This document shows, piece after piece, positions 16,375 through 23,036 of a stretch of 64,000 nt of DNA. Within the stretch, counting starts at the first letter, position 1. Each line of letters opens with the position of its first letter. The notes beneath the pieces are model-generated. The model had not been told where the DNA came from. It made no database searches and saw only the letters and a list, made by a program, of their open reading frames with translations. Source of the DNA: Lichenicoccus sp965277665 (GTDB lineage Bacteria > Pseudomonadota > Alphaproteobacteria > Acetobacterales > Acetobacteraceae); assembly GCF_965277665.1 (NCBI RefSeq), contig NZ_OZ255835.1:3658001-3722000 (forward strand). Reading direction: 5' to 3'. The position numbers were made by a program, and so were the translations under genes.

Positions 16375-16871
16375 TGCTGATCGCGGGCGCCGGCGAGGCG
16401 GGTGCCCGGGCCGCCATCGCCCTGCGCGAGGCCGGCTGGAACGGCCGCATCACCCTGGTCGGCGACGAGGCGCACCCGCCCTATGAGCGGCCGCCGCTGT
16501 CCAAGGCGGTCATGCAGGACGCGGCGGACCCCGGGCCCACCACCATCCTGGGCCCGCAGCGGCTGCGCGAGCTCGACATCACGCTGCTTGCCGGCCGCAG
16601 CGCCCGGCGGATCGATCGCACGGCGCATCGGGTCCAGTTGTCGGACGGGGTGGTGCTCGACTACGCGCGCTGCTGCGCGGCTGCTGCCGCGCTCTGGTTC
16701 CATCTGGACGGGCAGGGCCGGCTGCTATCGGCAACCGGGGTCGGTCCGATCGGCAAGGTCGCCCGCGAAATCCGGCTGGCCGAGCGGCTGATCGCGGCGC
16801 GTGCACATCCCGACCCGGACGCGCTGTCATCCAGCGAGCACAGGCTCAAGGCGATGCTGCGCGCCGCCTGA
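16374..16871 (+). pseudogene. FAD-dependent ferredoxin reductase with an internal deletion
   Basis: The first ~95 residues are the N-terminal FAD-binding part of a ferredoxin reductase: MLIAGAGEAGARAAIALREA, then PPYERPPLSKAVM. The sequence then jumps to a C-terminal piece (LWFHLDGQGRLLSATGVGPI, followed by IRLAERLIAARAHPDPDALS). The total is 165 residues against about 400 for intact relatives, and the whole NAD-binding domain is missing. The frame stays open across the junction near 16670, so a short protein could be made, but it cannot be a functional reductase. It is the last gene of the desaturase-MocE operon. Confidence 0.8.
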
Positions 16872-16930
16872 CGGGCGAGACGCCGCTGCTGCGTGATCTC
16901 GCCGGTCAGCGATGCACCGGGGCGTCCTGG

Positions 16931-17389
16931 TCAGGGCGTGGCGGGTGCTGCCGCCTGCATCACCGCGTGCTCCTGCTGGTGCAGGGCAGAGAGCTGGGCA
17001 TGCGTGCTGGCCGCGGCCGCGAGCTGCGAGCTGGTCAGCAGGTTGCGCACCGCGATCTCGGTCGAGATGCGCGACGCATCGAGTTGCTGGCGCAGCGTCT
17101 CCTGCTGCTGCACCAGCGGCGTGATCTGCGCCTCGGTGACGCTGCCGGAGGAGAGCAGCAGGGTGTCGATCTGCTGCTGCAGGCTCTGGATCTGCGTGCG
17201 GGCGCTCGCGGTCTGCTGGTGGGCCGCCTGCATGATCGAATGCACCTGCGTCTGCTGCGAAGCGGTGAACTGCGCGCCGGCGAACGCACCGCGCGCGCCG
17301 GCGGCATGGCCGCCCCAGCCCTGCGCCAGGGCCGTGCCGGCCATGGCCGCGACGACCGCACCGGCTGTCAGCAAATTCCTCATCAGCAT
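16931..17389 (-). CDS. Spy/CpxP-like periplasmic protein
   Basis: A 152-residue protein with a clear signal peptide (NLLTAGAVVAAMAGTALAQG). The mature part is helical and rich in Gln, Ala and Ser: FTASQQTQVHSIMQAAHQQT, then LQQQIDTLLLSSGSVTEAQI. This is the pattern of Spy/CpxP/ZraP proteins, ATP-independent periplasmic chaperones or metal sensors with a helical hairpin dimer. No LTxxQ motif is exactly conserved, though FTASQQ resembles it. GAAGAG precedes the chosen ATG. The gene is isolated, between the reductase remnant and iolG. Confidence 0.65.
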   Translation of the reverse strand: MLMRNLLTAGAVVAAMAGTALAQGWGGHAAGARGAFAGAQFTASQQTQVHSIMQAAHQQTASARTQIQSLQQQIDTLLLSSGSVTEAQITPLVQQQETLRQQLDASRISTEIAVRNLLTSSQLAAAASTHAQLSALHQQEHAVMQAAAPATP

Positions 17390-17484
17390 GACGTCTCTTC
17401 CCCGCTGTTTGAGCCTCGAACTCTGCCGGAGAATGACAGCAACCTGTAACGGCAGTCGGGCGGGCACGCGACCAAGTGTAACGA

Positions 17485-18483
17485 TCAGTGTATCTCGAGC
17501 GTGACGCTGCGGCCCGTCCGCAGGCTCTCGTTCGCGGCGTCCGCCAGCAGCAAGGCCGCCATGCCGTCGCCAAAGCTCGGGGTCGGCGTGGCCTTGTCCT
17601 GCACGCAGCCGACGAAGTGCGCGATCTCGGCGGCATAGGCGTCGGCATAGCGCTGGATGAAGAAATGCAGCACCGGATCGGCCGCCTGGGTACTCTTCGC
17701 ATTGAACATCTCGACGCTGGTCTCGCGCCGGTTGCCGGCCACCAGCATGCCGGTCTCGCCGAACACCTCCAGGCGCTGGTCGTAGCCGTAGCTGCAGCGC
17801 CGGCTGTTGTTGATATGCACCAGCGCGCCCGACGCAGCCCGCATCGTGACCATCGCGGCGTCGATGTCGCCGGCCTCGCCGATCGCCGGATCGACCAGCG
17901 AGGCGCCGAACGCCGACACCTCGACGATGTCGCCGACCAGGGAGCGCGCCATGTCGAAATCATGGATCGTCATGTCGCGGAACAGGCCGCCCGAGCCCTT
18001 GATATAGGCGATCGGCGGCGGCCCGGGATCGCGCGAGGTGATCACCACCTGTTCGATGCGGCCGATCTCGCCCGCGTGCGCGCGCCGGCGAAGGGCAGCG
18101 AAGGAAGGGTCGAAGCGGCGGTTGAAGCCGATCATCACGGTCGGGTTCAGGCTGCCGATTTCGTTCCAGCAGCGCGTCACCCGGGCCATGTCGAGGTCGA
18201 TCGGCTTTTCGCACAGTGCCGCCTTGCCGGCGCGGGCGGCGGCGATGATCAGCTCGACATGGCTGTCGGTGGAGGTCGCGATCAGCACGGCGTCGATGCC
18301 GGCGTCGGCCATGACCTCCTCGACCGAGGCGGCCTGCCTGACCCCGAGGCGGCCTGCAACCTCGGCAGCAGCGTCCAATGTCACGTCGAAGACCGAGACC
18401 AGCGTGGCATCGGGATGGCGCGCCACGTTGGCGGCGTGCATGCGACCGATGCGGCCACATCCGAGGACGGCGAAGCGGACCAT
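17485..18483 (-). CDS. iolG: Inositol 2-dehydrogenase
   Basis: A 332-residue member of the Gfo/Idh/MocA family that oxidises myo-inositol to scyllo-inosose with NAD+. The Rossmann motif is AVLGCGRIGRMHAANV. The catalytic lysine lies in CEKPIDLD, and GFNRRFDPSFAALRRR plus FRDMTIHDFDMARSL complete the family pattern. It is divergent from iolR and separated from the iolCDEBA operon by about 4.5 kb. The intergenic TGGAA-N6-TTCCA palindrome is well placed to control it. Confidence 0.92.
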   Translation of the reverse strand: MVRFAVLGCGRIGRMHAANVARHPDATLVSVFDVTLDAAAEVAGRLGVRQAASVEEVMADAGIDAVLIATSTDSHVELIIAAARAGKAALCEKPIDLDMARVTRCWNEIGSLNPTVMIGFNRRFDPSFAALRRRAHAGEIGRIEQVVITSRDPGPPPIAYIKGSGGLFRDMTIHDFDMARSLVGDIVEVSAFGASLVDPAIGEAGDIDAAMVTMRAASGALVHINNSRRCSYGYDQRLEVFGETGMLVAGNRRETSVEMFNAKSTQAADPVLHFFIQRYADAYAAEIAHFVGCVQDKATPTPSFGDGMAALLLADAANESLRTGRSVTLEIH

Positions 18484-18595
18484 GAACGGGGTTTCCCTGG
18501 GCGCGGGGTTTCCTGGTGCTGGCGTTCCTCCGGTCGCTCTACCTGCACCGCCACCGGAAACGCGGCGGAATGGATCTAACCGGATCTTTGCTTTA

Positions 18596-18611
18596 TGGAA
18601 ATTCTATTCCA
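18596..18611. promoter_or_regulatory. Probable IolR operator (TGGAA-N6-TTCCA)
   Basis: A perfect palindrome TGGAA-ATTCTA-TTCCA lies 23 bases before the iolR start codon, in the region shared with divergent iolG. A GGAA-N6-TTCC core has been described for RpiR-type IolR in rhizobia. The same core occurs before iolC at 22968-22981, which supports one regulator acting on both. Confidence 0.7.
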
Positions 18612-18633
18612 CCGCGTCGGAGGGTTGTCAACG

Positions 18634-19545
18634 ATGTCCCAGGGAATCGCCGGCGAGGACGCGAAAATCGTGCCGGAGGCGGCCGCCCCGGATCAGGCCG
18701 ACAGCCTGATCCCGCGCGACTTCAAGAGCCTGCGCGCGCTGATCGTGGCCCGGCGCGAGCTGTTGCCGAAGCGGCTGATCCAGGTTGCCGACTTCGCGGT
18801 CGAGCATCCGCAGGAGATCGCCTTCGGCCGTGTCGCCGACCTGGCCGCGCAGGCCGGCGTGCAGCCTTCGACGCTGGTCCGCTTCGCGCAGACACTGGGC
18901 TATGCCGGGTTCTCCGATCTGCAGGCGGTGTTCCGGGCGCATGCCCGCCAGCGCTGGCCCGACTATCGCGAGCGGCTGCAGGCGCTCGCGGGCGATCCGG
19001 CAGGGCAGGACGCTTCGGCCGCCGATCCCAGCACCTTGCTGCATGGCTTCTTGCATGCGGCGCGGGTGTCGATCGATCATCTGGAGCAGACCATCGATCA
19101 GGCGGCGCTGGCCCAGGCGGTCGATGTGCTGGCCGGCGCGCGCACGATCTGCCTGCTCGGCGTGCGCCGGGTCTATCCGGTGGTGGTGTACCTCAACTAC
19201 GCCTTGCGGACCCTCGGCGCGCGCTGCGAACTCGCCGATCATGCCGGCGGCATGGCGCGGCGCCAGGTCGAGCTGCTCGGCACCGACGATGCCGTGCTGG
19301 CGGTGAGCTTCACGCCCTACGCCAGCGAGACCCTGGGCCTGGTGCAGGCCGCGACGTCGGCTGGCGTCCCGGTCGTGGCGATCACCGATTCCCCGTTCTC
19401 GCCTCTCGCACAGCTGGCCCGGGTCTGGGTGGAAGTGGCCGAGACCGACCTCGGCGGCTTCCGGTCGCTGTCCGCGACCCTGGCGCTGGCGACCGCGCTG
19501 TCGGTGGCCCTGATGGAGCAACGCGCGGCCTTGCAAAGACCATGA
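18634..19545 (+). CDS. iolR: MurR/RpiR family transcriptional regulator of inositol catabolism
   Basis: A 303-residue regulator. The N-terminal HTH_6 domain spans roughly residues 20-100 (VADLAAQAGVQPSTLVRFAQ, LGYAGFSDLQAVFRAHA). The C-terminal SIS sugar-phosphate-binding domain follows, with VLGVRRVYPV-like and LAVSFTPYASETLGLV segments. RpiR regulators of iol operons sense a phosphorylated intermediate such as 5-dehydro-2-deoxygluconate 6-phosphate. It is divergent to iolG across a palindromic site. Its stop overlaps the next gene start by four bases (ATGA), so it is cotranscribed with a LysR gene. The second ATG was chosen because GGAGGG lies upstream. Confidence 0.85.
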   Translation: MSQGIAGEDAKIVPEAAAPDQADSLIPRDFKSLRALIVARRELLPKRLIQVADFAVEHPQEIAFGRVADLAAQAGVQPSTLVRFAQTLGYAGFSDLQAVFRAHARQRWPDYRERLQALAGDPAGQDASAADPSTLLHGFLHAARVSIDHLEQTIDQAALAQAVDVLAGARTICLLGVRRVYPVVVYLNYALRTLGARCELADHAGGMARRQVELLGTDDAVLAVSFTPYASETLGLVQAATSAGVPVVAITDSPFSPLAQLARVWVEVAETDLGGFRSLSATLALATALSVALMEQRAALQRP

Positions 19546-20435
19546 CCCTGGAGCAGCTCCGGGTGTTCGTGGCCGTCGCCGAGCGGCAGCATGTGACGCG
19601 GGCTGCCGAGGCGCTCAACCTTGCCCAGTCCGCCGTCAGCGCCGCCATCGCCGGGCTGGAGGTGCGCCACGCGACCCGGCTGTTCCACCGCGTCGGGCGC
19701 GGGATCGCGCTGACCGAGGCGGGATCGCTGTTCCTGGTCGAGGCGAAGGCGGTGCTGACGCGGGCGGAGGCGGCCGAACGCGTGCTGGCCGAACTCGGCG
19801 ACCTCAGCCGCGGCACCCTGCGAGTGCAGGCCAGCCAGACCATCGCCGGCTACTGGCTGCCGCGCCACCTGGTTGCCTACCGGCGGGCGCATCCCGGGAT
19901 CGAGATCCAGCTGGCCGTCGGCAACACGCTGCAGGTGGCGGCCAGCGTGCACCGGGGCGACGCCGATATCGGCTTCATCGAAGGCCGCATCGACGATCCG
20001 CTGCTGAGCAGCCGGCCGGTCGCCCGCGACCGGCTCGTGATCGTTGTCGGTGCAGGGCACCCCTGGGCAGCCGCATGCGAGGTCCGGCCGGCGGAGCTCA
20101 CCCGGGCCGAGTGGGTGTTGCGCGAGCCTGGCTCGGGCACACGCACGGTGTTCGAGGCGGCCCTGGCGGGGCTCGGGGTTCCGGCGGACCAGCTCAGGGT
20201 GGCGATGGAACTGCCTTCGAACGAGAGCGTGCGCGCCGCGGTCGAGGCCGGCCTGGGCGCCACCGCGCTGTCCGCCTCGGTTGCCGCGTCCAGCCTCGAG
20301 GCCGGCCTCCTGCACAAGGTGCCGCTGGATCTGCCGGAACGCGATTTCAGCGTCGTGCAGCATGTCGAGCGTTACCGTGCGCGCGCGACCGAGGCCCTGC
20401 TCGCCGTGATTGCCGCCGGGCAAACAATCGAATAG
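19542..20435 (+). CDS. LysR family regulator (YeiE-like)
   Basis: A 297-residue LysR protein. The winged helix-turn-helix is residues 1-60 (LEQLRVFVAVAERQHVTRAA, ALNLAQSAVSAAIAGLE). The effector domain from about residue 90 includes LRVQASQTIAGYWLPRHLV and DADIGFIEGRIDDPLL. The nearest characterised group is YeiE/CysL-like, commonly encoded beside a YeiH family transporter, and the downstream gene here is exactly that. The ATGA overlap with iolR places it on the same transcript, although its target is more likely the YeiH gene than inositol catabolism. Confidence 0.8.
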   Translation: MTLEQLRVFVAVAERQHVTRAAEALNLAQSAVSAAIAGLEVRHATRLFHRVGRGIALTEAGSLFLVEAKAVLTRAEAAERVLAELGDLSRGTLRVQASQTIAGYWLPRHLVAYRRAHPGIEIQLAVGNTLQVAASVHRGDADIGFIEGRIDDPLLSSRPVARDRLVIVVGAGHPWAAACEVRPAELTRAEWVLREPGSGTRTVFEAALAGLGVPADQLRVAMELPSNESVRAAVEAGLGATALSASVAASSLEAGLLHKVPLDLPERDFSVVQHVERYRARATEALLAVIAAGQTIE

Positions 20436-20520
20436 TTAGATCAATTATATCGAAACATACTGTTGGATAGATTGATCACGCCGGCTCAGGGTTTGGCTCG
20501 GTTCAACGAGGCCCGTCGCC

Positions 20521-21570
20521 ATGCCCAACCCGACCATCCTGAGCGAGGCCCGCAACAGGCCGCAGCCGCGCCGGCTGGCCTTGGCAACCCGCATCGCGCC
20601 CGGGTTGCTGCTTTGCATGGCGGTCGCGCTGGCGGCGGTCCTGCTGCAGCGTGTCGAAGTCGCTCTCCTGGTTCGGCCTTGGCTGGAGGCGCTGGTGCTG
20701 GCGATCCTGCTCGGCACCGCACTCCGGACGGCCTGGATGCCCGCAGCCGCCTGGGCTCCCGGCATCGATTTCAGCGCCAGGATCCTGCTCGAAGTCGCAG
20801 TCATGCTGCTGGGCGCATCCCTCGATGTCGGGGCGATCCTCGCCGCCGGTCCGGCGCTGCCGCTCGGCATCGGCGCCGTGGTGGCGCTTGCCATCGGCGC
20901 CAGCTACGGCCTCGGCCGGCTGTTCGGGTTGCCGCACCGGATGGCGACGCTGATCGCCTGCGGCAACTCGATCTGCGGCAACTCGGCGATTGCCGCGGTG
21001 GCTCCGGTGATCGGCGCGGACGGCCGCGATGTCGCGGCCGCGATCGCCTTTACCGCCGTGCTCGGCGTGGCGGTGGTGCTGGCGCTGCCGCTGGCGATGC
21101 CGCTGCTGCACCTGAGCGCCACCCAGTATGGCGCGCTTGCGGGCCTGACCGTCTATGCGGTGCCGCAGGTGCTTGCCGCCACCGCGCCGATGGGGACCGC
21201 CGCGGTGCAGCTCGGCACGCTGGTCAAGCTGGTCCGCGTGCTGATGCTGGGTCCGGTCGTGCTCGGCCTTGCCGCGCTGGGCGGCAGCGGCGGCAGGCCT
21301 CCCCTGCACCGGCTGCTGCCCTGGTTCATCATCGGCTTCGTCGCCCTTGCCGCCGCCCGCGCCGGAGGCATGTTGCCGGCGGCGGTGCTGCCGGACGTCA
21401 CCGGCATCGCCAACGCGCTGACCGTGGTGTCGATGGCCGCCCTCGGCCTGAGCACCGACCTGCGCGCGGTGGCCGGCGCCGGCGCCCGTGTGGCCGTGGT
21501 CGTCACGGCGTCGCTGGTCGTGCTGGCGGTGATCGGCCTCGGCCTGATCCGGCTGCTGGGGCTCGCCTGA
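20521..21570 (+). CDS. YeiH/UPF0324 family membrane transporter
   Basis: A 349-residue integral membrane protein with about ten helices. The UPF0324 signatures are present: EALVLAILLGTALRTAW, GIDFSARILLEVAVMLLGAS, CGNSICGNSAIAAVAPVIGA and YAVPQVLAATAPMGTAAVQL. Members are annotated as putative sulfate exporters, and some have been tied to taurine or sulfite metabolism, but direct biochemical evidence is thin. It follows the LysR gene by 85 bases on the same strand, the usual regulator-target pair. Confidence 0.82.
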   Translation: MPNPTILSEARNRPQPRRLALATRIAPGLLLCMAVALAAVLLQRVEVALLVRPWLEALVLAILLGTALRTAWMPAAAWAPGIDFSARILLEVAVMLLGASLDVGAILAAGPALPLGIGAVVALAIGASYGLGRLFGLPHRMATLIACGNSICGNSAIAAVAPVIGADGRDVAAAIAFTAVLGVAVVLALPLAMPLLHLSATQYGALAGLTVYAVPQVLAATAPMGTAAVQLGTLVKLVRVLMLGPVVLGLAALGGSGGRPPLHRLLPWFIIGFVALAAARAGGMLPAAVLPDVTGIANALTVVSMAALGLSTDLRAVAGAGARVAVVVTASLVVLAVIGLGLIRLLGLA

Positions 21571-21611
21571 AGTCGTTTGGCTGTCTGCCATCGCCCGTAT
21601 CGAATGGCGCG

Positions 21612-22475
21612 CTACAGGTTCTCCGGCGTGTACAGCTCGAACGGCAGCATGACCTGCACCGGCGTGTCCGGCGGCGGCCGGCCGATCGACCGGATCATCG
21701 CCTCGACCAGGCCGCCGGCGATGCGCTCGAGCGGGTGCGCGATGGCCATGTCCACGATGCCGTCGATCAGGGCCGCGCGCGTCACCTCGGTCAGCTCGTT
21801 GCAGATGGTGACGATCGGATGGCCGTCGCCGGCTTGCGCGCGGTCGCGCAGCAACCCGATCACGCCCCCGATCCCGCCACCGGCGACGTAGAGCCCGGCA
21901 AGGTCCGGCGTGCGTCGCAGCAGGTCGGCGGTGGCCTCGTAGGCAAGGCGAGGCTCCTCGAGGCTGACCAGGGCCTCGGGCACATGGAAGCCGCCACCGC
22001 CGTCAGGTCCGACAGCAGGGCGAAGACCGGGATGCCGCGTCCATGCAGGTCGTCGATGGCCCGGGTGACATGGGCGTGGTCGGCCGCGACCAGCGCCAGG
22101 GCGTCGGCCTGGCTGCCGATGCGCCGGAGGCAAGCCGCCACGGCGGCGGGCGTGAGGTCATCGAGATACTCGATCACCGGCTGGCCGCGTATGGCGCGGT
22201 TGTCCAGCACCGCGTCGCGCAGCGCCGCCCCGAGCGCCTGGTAGAACGGCGCGCTGCGCTGCTGCAGCACGAAGCCGAGGCGCCGGACCGGAGCCTGCGC
22301 CTCGAGCCGCTGGCGGATGAGCCCGGCGGCGTAGAAGCCGATGCGGTCGGCGGCGGCCAGCACCCGGGCTTGCGGTCTGGGGATGCACCGGCAAGCGTCC
22401 GTTCAGCACCCGGTCGACCGTGGAGATGGAGATTTCGGCCTCGCGGGCGAGATCGGTGATGGTCGGGCGGCGCAC
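21612..22475 (-). pseudogene. LacI family regulator, disrupted
   Basis: Pieces of one LacI-type regulator lie in three frames. The HTH start is RPTITDLAREAEISISTVDR and VLNGRLPVHPQ. After a frameshift near 22370 the frame continues with AAADRIGFYAAGLIRQRLEA up to GIPVFALLSDLT. A second break near 22000 leads to the C-terminal piece ALVSLEEPRLAYEATADLLR to the end. Compared with intact relatives about 60-70 residues of the sugar-binding domain are missing at the second break. The sequence is still easy to read, so the decay looks recent. Its likely operator upstream is intact. Confidence 0.8.
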
Positions 22476-22520
22476 GCTCAGGCTCCCTCGCTACGGTAAA
22501 ATGACGTCCACATGAACTTT

Positions 22521-22535
22521 TTGTGCGACGCACAA
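22521..22535. promoter_or_regulatory. LacI-type operator palindrome
   Basis: TTGTGCG-A-CGCACAA is a perfect 15-base palindrome with a central base, the size and symmetry of a LacI/GalR operator. It lies 46 bases before the disrupted LacI gene and 71 bases before the DUF1127 gene. A weaker related site, TGTTGCG-T-TGCACAA, is at 22566-22580, 45 bases further on. Confidence 0.6.
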
Positions 22536-22605
22536 TCCCCTTGCAAAACCCGATCGAGACTGCGATGTTGCGTTGCACAAGATTGACCGCAACGGAGTTA
22601 AGACG

Positions 22606-22830
22606 ATGACCAACTCACATGCCCATTCGATGGCGTCCTTCGGCACGCCGGTCTCCGGCACCAGTGCCCTGGCGTTCCTGATGCAGCGCTACCGCGCTTT
22701 CCGCATCCAGCAGACCGAGCGCGCCCGCATCCGCCGCGAGCTCGACAGCTACTCGGATCGCCAGCTGCTCGACCTCGGCATCAGCCGCGCCGACATCGCG
22801 TCGGTGGCCGCCGGCGAGTACGCCCGCTAA
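22606..22830 (+). CDS. DUF1127 small basic protein
   Basis: A 74-residue protein with the DUF1127 (YjiS-like) core at its C-terminus: RELDSYSDRQLLDLGISRAD, where LxDxGIxRxDI is the conserved pattern. The N-terminal half (SFGTPVSGTSALAFLMQRYR) is variable in the family. Several DUF1127 proteins in Alphaproteobacteria are RNA-binding and act in RNA turnover or phosphate and carbon responses. GGAG precedes the chosen ATG. A strong terminator follows about 60 bases after the stop, and the LacI-type operator lies upstream. Confidence 0.8.
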   Translation: MTNSHAHSMASFGTPVSGTSALAFLMQRYRAFRIQQTERARIRRELDSYSDRQLLDLGISRADIASVAAGEYAR

Positions 22831-22891
22831 CACTCGGTCCGAGCGGAGGCCTCTCCCCCGCAACGCTGCTCTGCCGTTGATATCTTGCTGA

Positions 22892-22934
22892 CGCCGGTGC
22901 CGGATCCTTTCGCGGGGGATCCGGGCCGGCGTTT
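22892..22934 (+). terminator. Intrinsic terminator after the DUF1127 gene
   Basis: CGCCGG and CCGGATCC pair with GGATCCGG and CCGGCG, interrupted by a small bulge, giving a 14-pair stem followed by TTT. It separates the DUF1127 gene from the iolC operator region. Confidence 0.75.
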
Positions 22935-22967
22935 GCGATTCAATTCGTCGAGACGACCAGGGACACG

Positions 22968-23001
22968 GGAACTGACGTTCCATATTGACCAAAATATGGA
23001 A
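22968..23001. promoter_or_regulatory. IolR operator cluster before iolC
   Basis: GGAA-CTGACG-TTCC (22968-22981) matches the IolR core. Its right half-site is also the left arm of a longer palindrome TTCCATATT-GACCAA-AATATGGAA (22978-23001). Three GGAA half-sites therefore sit within 34 bases, about 35-70 bases upstream of the iolC start, where they would cover the promoter. Confidence 0.7.
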
Positions 23002-23036
23002 TAGGACAATCATGGTGGCAAGCAATGGAGGCCGCC

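Noticed and set aside
20463..22244. A 593-residue plus-strand frame over the YeiH gene and the LacI remnant
   Set aside because: It is Arg/Gly/Ala-rich without any motif and overlaps real coding sequence in another frame.
22860..23036. A small gene between the DUF1127 gene and iolC
   Set aside because: The interval is occupied by a terminator and palindromic operator sites, and no frame has a start with a ribosome-binding site.
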